From: Macrostomum hystrix
Taxonomy: Eukaryota > Platyhelminthes > Macrostomidae
Length of the DNA stretch: 64,000 nucleotides
Assembly (NCBI GenBank): GCA_950097015.1
Contig: CATNEN010000038.1
Location: forward strand, 20,620,001-20,684,000
Direction of reading: 5' to 3'
Below are positions 11,905 through 23,800 of this stretch, piece after piece; position 1 is the stretch's first letter; each line of letters opens with the position of its first letter. The notes beneath the pieces are model-generated. The model made no database searches, had not been told where the DNA came from, and saw nothing but the letters and a program-made list of their open reading frames with translations. The translations under genes were made by a program, and so were the position numbers.

Positions 11905-14900
11905 ATGGCTAGTATGAGTCGCAATTCAAACCGCGGCGCCGCATCGAACGATCAATCGGGTGGTGCGAGTGGCGGCCCTAGTGGCGGCGGTGCCGGTGGC
12001 GGCTCTGGCAACAGCACCTATTCCAAGATGCGCATCAAAGCCTTCCCAATGTCCATGGACGAGCGCTATGTAAATCAAATTTGGGATCAACTGAAGCGCG
12101 CTATTCAAGAGATTCAAAAGAAGAACAACAGCGGCCTAAGCTTTGAAGAGCTCTATCGGAACGCCTACACTCTTGTGCTGCACAAGTATGGCGAAAAGCT
12201 TTACACTGGTACGCGAGATGTGGTCGCCGAGCACATGGCCAAGATTAAAGACGATGTGTTAGCCAGCGTAAACAATGTGTTCTTGGCTACGCTTAACTCT
12301 CTCTGGAAGGATCACCAGACAGCCATGGTGATGATTCGCGACATCCTCATGTACATGGATCGGGTCTATGTTAACCAACAGAGCCTGCCATCAGTGTACA
12401 ACATGGGCCTGACCGTGTTCAAAGAGCAGGTCATACGCCACCCTACTGTTTGCGAGCATCTTCGCAACACCCTTCTGGAGATGGTTGCTAGGGAGAGACG
12501 CGGTGAGACCGTTGCTCGCAGCCAGATAAAGGACGCCTGCCATATGCTCTGCCAGTTGGGTGTCGATTCGCTTCAGGTGTGATTTGTTTTTCTCACAGTA
12601 TTGTACGAATTTAAATAAAAAGTTATCACTAGGTTTATTCAGTCATTCTTGTGTGATTGGAAAGCATCTCTCTGATTTATTCTTACCTGATTGAACAGAA
12701 ATCGCTCTAATCCATTCTTCTCTGATTGGACAGGAATCGCTCTAATCCTTTCTTCTCTGATTGGACAGGAATCGCTCTAATCCATTCTTCTCAGATTAAA
12801 CAGAAATCGCTCTCATCCTTTCTTCTCTGCTTGGACAGGAATCGCTCTAATCCTTTTTTCTCTGATTAGACAGGAATCGCTCTAATCCATTCTTCTCCGG
12901 TTGGACAGGAATCGTTTGAATCCATTATTCTCTGATTGGACAGAAATCGCCCCAATCCATTACTCTCTGATTGGACAGAAATCGCCCCAATCCATTACTC
13001 TCTGATTGGACAGAAATCGCTCCAATCCACTATTCTCTAATTGGACAGAAATCGCCCCAATCCATTACTCTCTGATTGGACAGAAATCGCTCCAATCGTT
13101 TCTTCTCTGATTGGACAGAAATCGCTCAAATCCATTATTCTCTGATTGGATAGAAATCGCTCCAATCCATTACTCTCTGATTGGACAGAAATCGCTCCAA
13201 TCCAGTATTCTCTGATTGGACAAAAATCGCTCCAATCCATTATTCTCTGATTGGACAGAAATCGCTCCAATCGTTTCTTCTCTGATTGGACAGAAATCGC
13301 TCAAATCCATTATTCTCTGATTGGACAGAAATCGCTCCAATCCATTACTCTCTGATTGGACAGAAATCGCTCCAATCCATTATTCTCTGATTGGACAAAA
13401 ATCGCTCCAATCCATTATTCTCTGATTGGACAGAAATCGCTCCAATCCATTACTCTCTGATTGGACAGAAATCGCTTAAGTCCATTACTCTCTGATTGGA
13501 CAGAATTCGCTCAAATCCATTATTCTCTGATTGGACAGAAATCGCTCCAATCGTTTCTTCTCTGATTGGACAGGAATCTATTCTTCTCTGATTGAAATCA
13601 ATCTGATAGATTTTTCTAATTGGGTGGGAATTAATCAGATCTATTCTTCTCAAATATGAATGTGAATCCGCCCATATCAGCTCTTCTCTGATTGGATGGG
13701 AATAGCCCAATGTGAGCTTCTCTGATTGGATGGAATCGTCTTAATTTATCCTTGCTTTTTATACCATAAAAGCACATTAATTAGATATTTAGCATCATAC
13801 AATCAAAATCTACTTCAAACAAATCATCAGGTCTATGAGGAGGATTTTGAGCAGGCCTTTCTTAAGCAGTCGCGCGACTTCTATCGCAGCGAAAGCGACG
13901 ACTTTTTAGCCGAAAACTGCTCAGCCAGTCTCTACATTAAGAAGGTCGAGTCGCGCATGGCCGAGGAGATGGAGCGGGCTAGGCACTACTTAGATCGCAG
14001 CACGGAACCTAAGATCATCGCCGTGCTAGAGGAGGAGCTAATCAGCCGTCACATGCGCACCATTGTCGAAATGGAATCATCCGGCCTGGTGTCGATGCTG
14101 CGCGCCGACAAACACGAAGACATCCACTGTATGTACCGTCTGCTGCAGCGCGTACCAGACGGAGTCAAAATCATGACCGACTGTATCAGCGGCTACCTTC
14201 GGGAACAGGGCAAAGCTATTGTGGCCGAGGATAATAGGGAGCCATCAGCTTATGTTCAGGTAGTTTTCCAACTTGGTTATCTTTAACTAATCTGACTACA
14301 TCCCAGTCTCTCATTAGGGTCATCGCTAACTTGCAACCAATGACTCACAAGATTGTGGGTCGTTGCTACCCAATTTAATCCATTTTTGGGTCATCGCTAC
14401 CCAATTTAATCCATTTTGTGGGTCATCTCTACCCAATCCCATTCTTATTGTGGGTCATTGCTTTTATTCTCAGATGAGTCATCGCCACTCTCTCATTGAC
14501 TCCGCAGGCCCTATTAGATCTGCGCGACCGTTGCGACTGCCTACTAATCCAGGCACTGAATCGCGATCGCCTATTTAAGCAGCAGATTAGCAGCGACTTT
14601 GAATGCTTTGTTAATTTAAACCCTCGCTCGCCCGAGTATCTGTCGCTATTTATCGACGAAAAGCTTCGACGAGGTTCGCGCGGCGCCGCCGCGGTCATAG
14701 ACAATGAGATTGAACCCCTGCTAGACAAATGCATGGTTCTGTTTCGCTACCTGCAAGAGAAGGACGTCTTTGAAAAGTACTATAAGCAGCATTTGGCTAA
14801 GCGGCTCATACTGAATAAATCGTCATCGGACGATACAGAGAAATCGATGATCTCCAAGCTCAAAGCCGAATGCGGCTGCCAATTCACTAGCAAACTGGAG

Positions 14901-17900
14901 GGCATGCTGAAAGATATGACTGTGAGCAATATGCTCAACGATGAGTTTGTCACCTCATTGATGGGCAGCGGCGGATCCGGACAGCGCAATATTGATTTCA
15001 GCCTGCGCGTGCTCACTACTGGCTTCTGGCCAACTCAGACAACCCAGAATAAGGTAGGTCTGAATCTTGAATTGAAAAAATTGTTAGATAAGCTAGCTAG
15101 ACGATATTTGGTAGCCAGAATATGTGTAACAAATTAGGAATTGTGGAATTTAAGATCCATGAAAGTTCTCGTCTAAAGCGTTGGATTCACTACTTGATGG
15201 TCGGGTCGGGGGTTCGAATCCCGACTTCACTTGAACAATTTTTGCCTCTTTACAAGACAATTATTTCTGCATTGCTTTATTTCACCCAGCTGTTGTTAGA
15301 TACCAGGTACCAGAATTAGCTGAGATATTTTAGAAGGTGGGTGTGGCGTCCCCACCAGTCCATTGACTGAACAGCCGTACGCAGCCTTCAGTTATTGAGG
15401 GTCATCCTTCATCCTTCCTTCATCTGTCATGGCCAGATGTACAGCGAGTTAGTAAACATGCAAATCAGTTGGCTCATTAGATGACGAAGTATTTTATTCA
15501 GTATTGAAAGTATAGTTACTCAGGCCGTTTACCCGAGTGCTACCTAAAAGTCATGCAGGTTTCGAACTCTAGACCTCTCATTGATGAATCCGAGGCTAAG
15601 CCTCTTATACACAAAAAATAATTTTTAAAAGATACTTTGAGGGGTTTAAAAAATAACAAAAGCCAAGGATGGTATTTGGAAATCAATGCGCAAATCTCCT
15701 AATATGGAATGTTCTAGATACTACCTCGCTTTCCTAATATGGCAGATACACGGTGCTGGCTGAATCTAAAAATAGAAATACCTAGCTGTATTCTCAAGCT
15801 CATTGTGTGGCTTACTTTTCTAATAAATATTCTTATCAACTGCACCGAACTTTTTCAGCTATCGAGACATTTTCTTAAACTGACAAGTTGTTTCTAGGAA
15901 TTCGTTTTTCTGCAGGAAACAGTATCATAGGTTGGATTCTATGGCCCTAATGCAGATATCTAATGTCTGTGTGTAGATATCTATGGTATGTGTGTAGATA
16001 TCTAGGATCTGTGTGAAGATATCAAGAGTCTGTGAGGATGTCTAGGGTCTGTGTGTAGATATCTAGGGTCTGTGTGAAGATGTCTAGGGCCTGTGTATAG
16101 ATATCTAGGGTCTGTGTGAAGATATCAAGAGTCTGTGTATAGATATCTAGGGTCTGTGTGAAGATATCAAGAGTCTGTGAGGATGTCTAGGGTCTGTGTG
16201 TAGATGTCTAGGGCCTGTGTATAGATATCTAGGGTCTGTGTGAAGATATCAAGAGTCTGTGAGGATGTCTAGGGTCTGTGTGTAGATATCTAGGGTCTGT
16301 GTGAAGATGTCTAGGGTCTGTGTGAAGATGTCTAGGGCCTGTGTATAGATATCTAGGGTCTGTGTGAAGATATCAAGAGTCTGTGAGGATGTCTAGGGTT
16401 TGTGTGTAGATATCTAGGGTCTGTGTATAGATATCTAGGGTCTGTGTGAAGATGTCTAGGGTCTGTGTGAAGATGTCTAGGGTCTGTGTGAAGATGTCTA
16501 GGGTCTGTGTGTAGATATCTAGGGTCTGTGTGTAGATATCTAGGGTCTGTGTGTAGATATCTAGGGTCTATGTGTAGATATCTAGGTTCTGTGTGTAGAT
16601 ATCTGCGGTCTGTGTGTAGATATCTAGGGTCTGTGTGAAGATGTCTAGGGTCTGTGTATAGATATCTAGGGTCTGTGTGTAGATATCTAGGGTCTGTGGG
16701 AAGATGTCTAGGGTCTGTGTATAGATATCTACGGTCTGTGTGTAGATATCTACGGTCTGTGTGTAGATATCTACGGTCTGTGTGTAGATATCTACGGTCT
16801 GTGTGTAGATATCTACGGTCTGTGTGTAGATATCTAGGATCTGTGTGTAGATATCTAGGGTCTGTGTGTAGATATCTAGGGTCTGTGTGTAGATATCTAG
16901 GGTCTGTGTGTAGATATCTAGGGTCTATGTGTAGATATCTAGGGTCTGTGTGTAGATATCTACGGTCTGTGTGTAGATATCTAGGGTCTGTGTGAAGATG
17001 TCTAGGGTCTGTGTATAGATATCTAGGGTCTGTGTGTAGATATCTAGGGTCTATGTGTAGATATCTAGGGTCTGTGTGAAGATGTCTAGGGTCTGTGTGT
17101 AGATATCTAGGGTCTGTGTGTAGATATCTAGGGTCTGTGTGTAGATATCTAGGGTCTGTGTGTAGATATCTAGGGTCTATGTGTAGATATCTACGGTCTG
17201 TGTGTAGATATCTAGGGTCTGTGTATAGATATATTTCAGCCTAAGTGCTTGCACTTCTTTATACTAGTAGAAATTTAAAAAAATGCAACAAATGCACATT
17301 TCCTTTTTTTCTAGCTTTTGTGCCTAGACTAAACAATAACAATTGCTTCATATAAGTATTAAAAAATGATTATTCTCAGGTGGCCCTACCAGACGAGGCC
17401 CGTATAGCCTACGAGCAATTCCATGGCTTCTACATGAGAAAGCACAGCGGCCGACAGCTGACACTGCAGCCTAATATGGGCTCCGCCGATCTATCGGCCA
17501 CATTCGGCGGCGGTCCGCCTGTTGGCCGTCCGGGCGACGCCTCCGCTGAGGATCCTACTTCGTCTAGCAATGCAGCCGCTGCGACCGTTGCAGCCCCAGC
17601 CACTGGTGCTAGACGTCGCTACATCCTGAGCGTCACTACATACCAGATGGTGGTGCTGATGCAATTCAACAGACGCCAGAAGGTCACGTTTGAACAGCTT
17701 CAGGCTGAAACAAACATTCCTGAGAAGGATCTTCAGAGAGCTTTGGGCGCTCTGTGCTTGCAGAAGACGGCAACGCAGCGTTTTCTGAATAAAGAGCCGC
17801 GCACCAAAGAGATTGCCGCCTCTGATGAGTTTACTGTCAATGACAGCTTCTATTCGCGCCACGTCAAGATTAAGGTGAGCAATTATCTAATTACGGGTTG

Positions 17901-18519
17901 GGGTAAAGTCCAGGCGTTCAAGTTAAATGCTTGTTTAATATTGGTATTTGAGTGCGACCGTACTTTGCGACGATCACGTGACATTCGCTCATGCAACCAT
18001 AGAGTTCTCGCGTCACGTGACCTTTACACGGGCGACCATAGAGTACTAGCATCATGTGACATTCATTCATGCCACCATAGAGTACAATTATCACATGACC
18101 TTTACACAACCATCACGTAGCAGTCTTATGGGTGACCATAGAGTACTAGCGTGACATGACAGTCTCACGGGTGTAGATATAGTAAAGTGTTGCCATTGGT
18201 TAGTAAACGGTGCGATTAACTCTCAATCTAATAGGTGGCGCCAAGCGGCGGCGTCAAAGAGACCGAGCCGGAGCGTCGGGAGACGCGAACCAAAGTCGAC
18301 GAGGATCGCAAATACGAGATTGAGGCTGCTATTGTGCGCATTATGAAGGCTAGGCAGACCCTATCTCACAACTACCTGATCACTCAGGTCATCGAACAGC
18401 TTAAGTCGCGCTTCACACCGACGCCTCAGGCTATTAAGAGTCGCATAGAACACCTGATGGATCGCGATTACATCAAACGGTCGGACCAGGATCGGCACTA
18501 TTATCAATACGTAGCCTAA
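11905..18519 (+). CDS. CUL3: Cullin-3, scaffold of CRL3 ubiquitin ligases (five coding exons)
   Basis: Scaffold subunit that joins BTB-domain substrate adaptors to RBX1 and an E2 enzyme. Exons: 11905-12576, 13831-14259, 14508-15053, 17380-17874 and 18235-18519. All introns are phase 0, giving about 808 residues against 768 in human. The N-terminus keeps the CUL3-specific segment [16 protein letters not shown] used in adaptor contact. [21 protein letters not shown]-like [23 protein letters not shown] and [15 protein letters not shown] are all near-identical to animal CUL3. The C-terminal winged-helix part has [12 protein letters not shown], whose lysine is the neddylation site, and ends YQYVA as expected. 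A low-complexity insert (Gly/Ala/Ser-rich) sits after GSADLSATF. The start is the first ATG of a Ser/Gly-rich leader; the codon three residues later is an alternative. ctactccccag directly before the ATG could be an acceptor, implying a 5'UTR intron. Confidence 0.97.
12670..13720. repeat. Minisatellite, 35-bp monomer, CUL3 intron 1
   Basis: About 30 copies of a unit containing tctgattggacagaaatcgc, then tccaatccattattc. The right end decays toward the acceptor at 13830. Confidence 0.95.
15160..15440 (+). mobile_element. SINE-B copy in CUL3 intron 3
   Basis: The tRNA-like head has box B gggttcgaatcccgac. The body follows with gcattgctttatttcaccca, gctgttgttagat and ccagtccattgactgaaca. It matches the copy at 23563. 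Confidence 0.75.
15955..17232. repeat. Minisatellite, 21-bp monomer, CUL3 intron 3
   Basis: About 60 copies of a unit built on gtgtagatatctagggtctgt, with one-base variants. The period is a multiple of three, so one strand stays open as a spurious frame. Confidence 0.95.
17965..18165. repeat. Degenerate tandem repeat with CACGTG motifs, CUL3 intron 4
   Basis: Alternating units share gaccatagagtact and a tcacgtgac or tcatgtgac core. Perfect TCACGTGAC occurs at 17974-17982 and 18013-18021. Confidence 0.7.
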
Positions 18520-19246
18520 GAGTCGGTTGCGCTGGGTGCTTGACTGCTATTCACCATCAAATCACTGCCCCCTGTATCCCAAATTCTCCTTATTAAAGTG
18601 TGTGATGATAATGATTTCACCAATATATACTTATCTGCTCTGGTATTCTCTGGTATGTTCCAACAGTGTTTCATTCAAGAATCGACTAATTTTCAGACAA
18701 GCGAAGAAAAGTGTAGCTGACAGAATAACTAACTATTGATTTGTGTTTTTTTATTAACATCTGTCTGTCTATTCATGTACATGTGGGTGACTGGTATTTC
18801 ACGAGAAAAATCAATCAGTATAATTCAGTCAATCAGCTTTATCCTAACTTGGTAGATAAAAGTGTTTTTTCTCTTTCTTTTTCTTAAATGTTTCACAATT
18901 AATTTGCTGGATGGCAATGGAAGATGGCAAAAGCAATTTAGTAAATCTTTTTCGTTTTAAAAACCAGACTAAATTAAAACAAGAGTGTGTGATGAAAAAA
19001 TGCAGTGTTCACACCGCTGGCTGTACATTTTTGTTCTCTTTTGAAGAATCGATCATTTTGTAACTAACGTGTGCAAATAAGCAACTAAACTATTGAGTGA
19101 GTTTGGGACACAAAAGTTTACTTTTGTGTTTTTACCACTGTCCCATGTGTGAGTCGCTGCTGTTTAATATAAATTTCGACGCAAAATAAACCTTGATAAT
19201 CACCATATCCCTGTGTTATTTTACTTTCATGTTGTTTACATTCTTT
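18520..19246. other. CUL3 3' flank
   Basis: No further gene is visible. It contains the probable CUL3 3'UTR and a candidate poly(A) signal at 19185. Confidence 0.5.
19185..19190 (+). promoter_or_regulatory. Candidate CUL3 polyadenylation signal AATAAA
   Basis: This is a canonical AATAAA about 670 bp after the CUL3 stop, with T/G-rich sequence downstream. No transcript supports it. Confidence 0.35.
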
Positions 19247-19893
19247 GAGTCTCTGTCTCTTATCTATATTCCTCTCGCTGTCTCCCTTACCCCTCTGTCT
19301 CTTATCTATATTCCTCTCGCTGTCTCCCTTACCCCTCTGTCTCTTATCTATATTCCTCTCGCTGTCTCCCTTACCCCTCTGTCTCTTATCTATATTCCTC
19401 TCGCTGTCTCCCTTACCCCTCTGTCTCTTATCTATATTCCTCTCGATGTCTCCCGTGCCCCTCTGTCTCTTATCTATATTCCTCTCGCTGTCTCCCTTAC
19501 CCCTCTGTCTCTTATCTATATTCCTCTCGCTGTCTCCCTTACCCCTCTGTCTCTTATCTATATTCCTCTCGCTGTCTCCCTTACCCCTCTGTCTCTTATC
19601 TATATTCCTCTCGCTGTCTCCCTTACCCCTCTGTCTCTTATCTATATTCCTCTCGATGTCTCCCGTGCCCCTCTGTCTCTTATCTATATTCCTCTCGCTG
19701 TCTCCCTTACCCCTCTGTCTCTTATCTATATTCCTCTCGATGTCTCCCTTACCCCTCTGTCTCTTATCTATATCCCTCTCGCTGTCTCCCTTACCCCTCT
19801 GTCTCTTATCTATATCCCTCTCGCTGTCTCCCTTACCCCTCTGTCTCTTATCTATATTCCTCTCGCTGTCTCCATTACCCCTCTGTCTCTTAA
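19247..19893. repeat. Minisatellite, 42-bp monomer, CUL3-TBC1D5 intergenic
   Basis: About 15 highly uniform copies of a C/T-rich unit with cttatctatattcctctcg, then ctgtctcccttacccct. The 42-bp period keeps two + frames open, which explains the long Leu/Ile/Ser/Pro frames. Confidence 0.95.
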
Positions 19894-20840
19894 AAGGCTT
19901 GTTGAGCAGTAGAAAAAGTTATTTACCAGAGATACTAGTTTAATCTCGGCAACCAGACGATTTGTGTCATCTAATTGCCTATTTATTTGTTTATTTGCAC
20001 CGTTAAAAATTTTCTGAGCATAGTCAACTCTGGCTTTATAACGCATATTCAATGAACCTTCGGCCGGTTTTTTGTTGTTTGATAAATATTTTTTATTAAT
20101 ATAACTTACGTTATGTAATTATGTTTGCTTTTGCTTATTAAAAATATTTTCTGTTGATAAAAAATTTCCGAATTTTCTGTTGCATAACAGCCTCCCTCCC
20201 CTCGTCTATATTGCGTTGCTAAGCAACCGATATGTTGTTATAGCTGTGTTTTTTGCTTCTTTGTGTTGATCTTTTATTTCTCCCTCCAAGAAGTGAAATA
20301 TGACAGACTCAACTTTGTCTGAATAACTTATCAACTTAGACTTACAGCGCGACTGGACAACAAGATGCTAAATACTGTTAGTAAAAAAACCTTATGAACG
20401 AACCTAAAATATATGGAATATAATCATCATTTTGCGTCTATAAACGTTTACCAGTTTTGGTATTTCATTTTTGTTTTTGATATATATATAATGACTAGTG
20501 TCCTCATTTATATTAAACTTTTATAAAAGTAGGTCAGCTTTTCGGTATTTTTTGGCATAGCCACAGCCGCGGGTGTCCATTAAACAGCTGGGGAATTGAA
20601 GCAATGCGGAGTGAAGTGTCTAGCTATAAAGGGCGCAAATTGACAACAACCGACCTAGTAGTGTGTTCGTTGATATGTTAATATGTGTGATTTTCGTCTT
20701 ACAACTTTCCAGAAATCCTTGCTAAAATGCCGCAATTAGCCGATAAAAATTGACCAGACTAACTAGACCAATTCTGTATTAGACAACATTTTCCAAGTCA
20801 TCAGAGAGATTCGATCAGTGTAATAGTACATTCGCGGAGC

Positions 20841-23800
20841 ATGTCAAGCACTGGCGCTGCTGCAAGCGCACCTAGACGCGGTCGCGACCGAGCTTTTACC
20901 ATAGAAATCATGTCTACCCTTAGCCGGATTGGCCGATCTTTGAATTCTGGCAGCGCTAGAGCGGAGACTCAGCAGCAGCAGCAGCAGCAGCAGCAGATAG
21001 TTCAAGGCGATCCCGATGTTCCAGCTAGCGATGGCAGCTGCACCGATTCTCAAAGCTTTGTCTCTGAGAGCAGTGTTGAAGGCTCGCACACTAATCTGCT
21101 TCAATTAGCGACTAAACCCATAACGACTGCGGCTTCTAATGGCAGCAACGGAGTGGCGGCTGGCGGCGGTGTTTTACTGCGCAGAAAGAGTTCAATTCGC
21201 AAAGAATGGAAACGTTCGCCCAGTATATCCAATTCCTACGCTGACGAATGGGAACGAATGTTTTTATCGCACGGCGAAGGCGACCTGCTGCTCTACCTGA
21301 AGGAGCTCTGCTGCGGCGGCGAATTGCGCAATTGCCGATTCCGCAGCGTTGTCTGGCGACTGGCCCTCAGGGTGCTGTCCTCGGATGCTAGCCGCTGGAG
21401 GGAGGAGACACAGGTGCGCTCGGATCCTATTGGCTAAGGCTTAGATTGGCTAATCCTATTATTTAGAATGACTTTCTAATCAAATTACAATGGTTGGGGG
21501 TCGGTGGCAGAGCGGTTAACGCGTTTGCCTCTCGCACCAAGGTCCCTGAGCTCGATTCCACGGCGAGGCCACATCGTACACTGCCTGACGATGAGAAAGT
21601 CAGGGCAGATGTAACACACCTGTGTGAGCGTATGCCTGCGTACAGTATCTGTGTGCGTGTGTGCTCAGGAGTCAGCGAAATAGTCAGAATTGCCTCCTCG
21701 CTGGCTGCGGGTCTAGTGTCACCAAATGATGTGTCATTGCCCGTAGCCCTCCTGCAGTAAATATTATTAATATTATTATTAGTATTATTTTTATTATTAT
21801 TATTATTATTAATTACAATGGTTTCCTAATCCTAATCCCCTGAAAAATCCGCAGGCGTGGCGGTCGCGCTATTCGCAGCTGAAGCAGCAGCACTGTATAG
21901 ACATCAGTAAGCTGAGCCAGTCGCCAGATCGCAGCCAATCAGCAGACTTGCGCGTACACAATCCATTGTCATTGGACAGCCGCAGTCCTTGGTATAGATT
22001 CTTTCGCAGCGAAGAGACTCGTCATATCATCTATCAGGATGTGCGGCGTACTTTCCCAGAGATTCAATACTTTCACGCGCCAGACGTGCAGGAGAAGATG
22101 ATCTCAACTTTGTTTTGCTTTGCTCACACCTCCCCGCTGCTCTATAGGCAGGGTATGCACGAGGTGCTAGCCCCGCTGCTGTTTGTACTGCACTCGGACC
22201 AGTTGGCTTTTCAGCACGCCTGCGAGATGTACTCGGTGCCTCCGCCTGTGATGGACCTGGTTGGCCAGCTGCTCGATCCGGCCTACATTGAGCACGACGC
22301 CTTTGCCATGTTCTCCCAGGTGTGCTCACGTTTTTTAAAGTAATGTCATTTTTCTACTGTGGGTTTTCGGGCCATAAAGTCTGCAGTGTTTCCATGAGTA
22401 GGATTGTGGAATAGTAGAGTTTTAAATTGTGGGGTTGTAGGGTTGTGGAATAGTAGAGTTTTAAATTGTGGGGTTGTAGGGTTGTGGAATAGTAGAGTTT
22501 TAAATTGTGGGGTTGTAGGGTTGTGGAATAGTAGAGTTTTAAATTGTGGGGTTGTAGGATTGTGGAATAGTAGAGTTTTAAATTGTGGGGTTGTAGGGTT
22601 GTGGAATAGTAGAGTTTTAAATTGTGGGGTTGTAGGGTTGTGGAATAGTAGAGTTTTAAATTGTGGGGTTGTAGGGTTGTGGAATAGTAGAGTTTTAAAT
22701 TGTGGGGTTGTAGGGTTGTGGAATAGTAGAGTTTTAAATTGTGGGGTTGTAGGATTGTGGAATAGTAGAGTTTTAAATTGTGGGGTTGTAGGATTGTGGA
22801 ATAGTAGAGTTTTAAATTGTGGGGTTGTAGGGTTGTGGAATAGTAGAGTTTTAAATTGTGGGGTTGTAGGGTTGTGGAATAGTAGAGTTTTAAATTGTGG
22901 GGTTGTAAGGTTGTGGAATAGTAGAGTTTTAAATTGTGGGGTTGTAGGGTTGTAGGATTGTAGATTGGTAGGGTTATGGAGTTTGTAGATTAGTAGAGTT
23001 GTGGGATTGTAGATTAGTAGGGTTGAGGGATTGTCGGGTTTTAGAGTTGTAGGATTGTAGGGTTGAGGGATTGTCGGGTTGTAGGGTTGTGGGATTGTGT
23101 GATTGTAGATTTGTAGGGTTAAGGGATTGTCGGGTTGAGTGATTGTCGGGTTGTAGGGTTGAGGGATTGTCGGGTTGTAGGGTTAGGGATTGTCGGGTTG
23201 TTTAGTTGTAGATTTATTGGATTGTGAAATTGTTAATTTGTGGGGTTGTGGAATTGTTAATTCGTAATGTTGAGGGATTGTCGGGTTGTAGGGTTGTGGG
23301 ATTGTCCGGTTGTTGAGTTGTAGATTTATTGGGTTGTGAAATTGTTAATTTGTGGGGTTGTGGAATTGTTTATTCGTAATTTTGAGGGATTGTGGTATTG
23401 TAGGGTTGTGAGTGCTGTGGGGTGGTGAGACTATTGTTTTTGGAATGTAGGGATTAAAAAAATTTTCAGGTTTGGGTTGTGTAAGGGTTTTTTATTTCTG
23501 CGGTTGTAGGGTTTTGTATCGGATGATTGTCAACCTCTAATTTGTGAGTATTAGGTAATTTGTAGTTAGAGCGTCGGACTCACGACTTAAAGGTCGGTTC
23601 GATTCCTGACTCCACTGAAACAATCTGTGTCCTTTAGCAAGAAACTTAACTCTGCATTGCTTCAGTTCACCCAGCTGTTAAATGGGTGCCAGCATTAGCT
23701 GGGATAATTGAAGGTTGGCGTGGCGTCCCCCCAGTCCATGGACTGAACAGCCGCACGCAGCCTTCAAGTTGCTGCAATAGCTGCGGCTGTGCAGTCGGCT

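Noticed and set aside
19193-19943. Two overlapping plus frames of about 235 codons
   Set aside because: Both are produced by the 42-bp array in different phases.
21496-21575. Functional tRNA gene
   Set aside because: Box A and box B are present, but the sequence is followed by a shared SINE body, an (ATT)n tail and a target duplication. Other copies are degenerate.
22395-23450. Internal telomere-like repeat
   Set aside because: The unit is G/T-rich but lacks TTAGGG or TTAGG runs and is a 39-bp minisatellite.
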